Shown piece after piece: positions 8,018 to 8,832 of a stretch of 8,832 bases of DNA; the first letter of the stretch is position 1; every line of letters starts with the position of its first letter. This DNA comes from Methylophaga sp. (GTDB lineage: Bacteria > Pseudomonadota > Gammaproteobacteria > Nitrosococcales > Methylophagaceae). The DNA is taken from positions 1-8,832 of the forward strand of contig JABURN010000033.1 of assembly GCA_014762585.1 (NCBI GenBank), in the 5' to 3' direction. Below the pieces are notes generated by a model. It ran no database searches and was not told the DNA's origin. It worked only from the letters and a program-made list of their open reading frames with translations. A program made the translations under genes and the position numbers.

Positions 8018-8832
8018 CAGCTTCTCCTTGTTGCGACAGCTGATCCGCCAGCCTGTCCAGTTGCATAAAACGTGATCCTTTGATCAAACAAGTCACATCC
8101 CTGCTCAACTCCTGCTGCAGGCTTTGCTGCAAAGTCCCGATATCCTCAAAATGCTGTGCACCGTAGCCGAACAGCTGACCGGCCATGCGACTGCTGTTGC
8201 CCACTGTGAATAAGCGGCTGACGCCGGCATCACGAGCCTGCTTGCCCATTTCAGCGTGAATTTTGTCGCTGTCCTGACCCAGTTCACCGAAGTCTCCCAG
8301 TACCAGCCAGTGCTCACCGTTAAAGCCGGTCAGGGTTTTCAGTGCCTGTAAGTAAGAACCGGGGTTAGCGTTGTAGGTGTCATCAATCAGACGCGAATCA
8401 TTGAGGCCTGCTCGAAGCTGCAGGCGGTGCGGCACAGCGCGCATGCTGGCAAGGCCGCGTACCATCGCATCGACAGGGACTTCCAGTGCTCTGCTGAGAG
8501 CAATCGCAGCCAAGGCATTATTGACGTTATGCAGACCGGGTAATGGCAAATCAAAGTGATGACTGACACCATCCATCTCCACCAGAAAATGGCTGGCCGA
8601 CGGGTCCAGCTGAATATAATCGGCACGGATATCAGCCTCACTCTCAAGGCCGAATGTCAGTACTTTCCTGTCCGCAATCATGGGGGCCCAGACATCTGCA
8701 TAGGGCATATCGGCATTAACTACAGCAGTACCGTCTGAAGCCAGGCCCGCATAAATGGCACCTTATTCTATCGCCCAACCCGCTTCAGTACCAAAGACTT
8801 CCAAGTGTGCCAGTGAGATATTATTGATAACC
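7998..8832 (-). CDS. murF: UDP-N-acetylmuramoyl-tripeptide--D-alanyl-D-alanine ligase, C-terminal part, 5' end missing and interrupted by an in-frame stop
   Basis: MurF is the cytoplasmic ligase that adds D-Ala-D-Ala to UDP-MurNAc-tripeptide. The reading frame runs from the edge (first full codon at 8831) to the TGA at 8000-7998, about 277 codons. The N-terminal 170-180 residues, including the P-loop, lie outside. At the edge [12 protein letters not shown] matches the family segment around H-L-E-G-F-G. Further on are [13 protein letters not shown] (linker to the third domain), [18 protein letters not shown] (the MurF hallmark), [10 protein letters not shown] with a following His, and [13 protein letters not shown] near the end. 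An in-frame TAA at 8765-8763 separates the first 22 visible codons from the rest. The first ATG after it, at 8708, is internal (it falls in [10 protein letters not shown]), so an automated call starting there would be wrong. Either the stop is a sequence error or the gene is broken. Confidence 0.9.
8024..8029 (-). promoter_or_regulatory. Ribosome binding site for mraY, inside murF
   Basis: AAGGAG on the minus strand lies 6 bases upstream of the mraY ATG at 8017, within the last codons of murF. It supports this ATG as the mraY start even though it overlaps murF by 20 bases. Confidence 0.7.
8763..8765 (-). other. In-frame TAA stop within murF
   Basis: The frame upstream reads GTEAGWAIE, then TAA, then [21 protein letters not shown]. 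Both sides match MurF, with no length change between them, so a substitution rather than a frameshift is implied. Relatives have A-K-G at this point, and the stop stands where the Lys codon (AAA) would be. It lies about 68 bases from the window edge. Confidence 0.85.

Noticed and set aside
7998..8708. A short stand-alone murF-like gene starting at the ATG at 8708
   Set aside because: Homology to MurF continues upstream of that ATG to the window edge, and the ATG falls inside a conserved segment, so it is not a natural start.
8763..8765. Programmed recoding (readthrough or a non-standard amino acid) at the murF stop
   Set aside because: The codon is TAA, which is not a known selenocysteine or pyrrolysine codon. 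No special downstream structure was apparent, and nearby residues also depart from consensus. Sequence error or mutation is simpler.
1..8832. A hidden defence system, mobile element, CRISPR array, riboswitch or RNA gene
   Set aside because: Every base is accounted for by conserved dcw genes with overlapping ends. I saw no direct repeat arrays, inverted terminal repeats, tRNA-like sequence or T-run terminator hairpins.

Overview
The window is one uninterrupted stretch of a division and cell wall (dcw) cluster, with every gene on the minus strand. In the direction of transcription (high to low coordinates) the order is murF (5' end missing), mraY, murD, ftsW, murG, murC, murB, ddl, ftsQ (only the first 41 codons). 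The proteins look like those of a Gram-negative gammaproteobacterium: MraY is the same length as the E. coli enzyme (360 residues) with the same key residues at the same positions, and MurC, MurD, MurG, FtsW and Ddl all carry family signatures in typical gammaproteobacterial form. murB lies between murC and ddl, which differs from E. coli, where murB is outside the cluster; this order is seen in other proteobacteria. A Methylophaga-like or other environmental gammaproteobacterium is possible, but I cannot fix the genus from sequence alone.

Layout: 8832-7998 murF C-terminal part; 8017-6935 mraY; 6938-5583 murD; 5586-4447 ftsW; 4450-3362 murG; 3369-1948 murC; 1951-1058 murB; 1061-123 ddl; 123-1 ftsQ start. 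No base lies between genes. All eight junctions overlap, by 20, 4, 4, 4, 8, 4, 4 and 1 bases, and five of them are ATGA stop/start overlaps. This implies one polycistronic message with strong translational coupling. I see no terminator, RNA gene, mobile element, repeat array or CRISPR, and there is no intergenic space to hold them.

How the genes work together: MurB completes UDP-MurNAc, and MurC and MurD add the first two peptide residues. Ddl makes D-Ala-D-Ala and MurF adds it. MraY moves the phospho-MurNAc-pentapeptide to undecaprenyl phosphate (lipid I) and MurG adds GlcNAc (lipid II). FtsW polymerises lipid II at the septum, and FtsQ links the divisome parts in the membrane.

The one real anomaly is in murF. 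The murF reading frame continues with good homology to the window edge (8832) but is broken by an in-frame TAA at 8765-8763. The stop sits at the codon where the family has the Lys of its A-K-G motif, next to several other non-consensus residues. Because it is within 70 bases of the window edge and murF is normally essential, sequence error at a contig end is the leading explanation. I found no evidence of a new biological system here.
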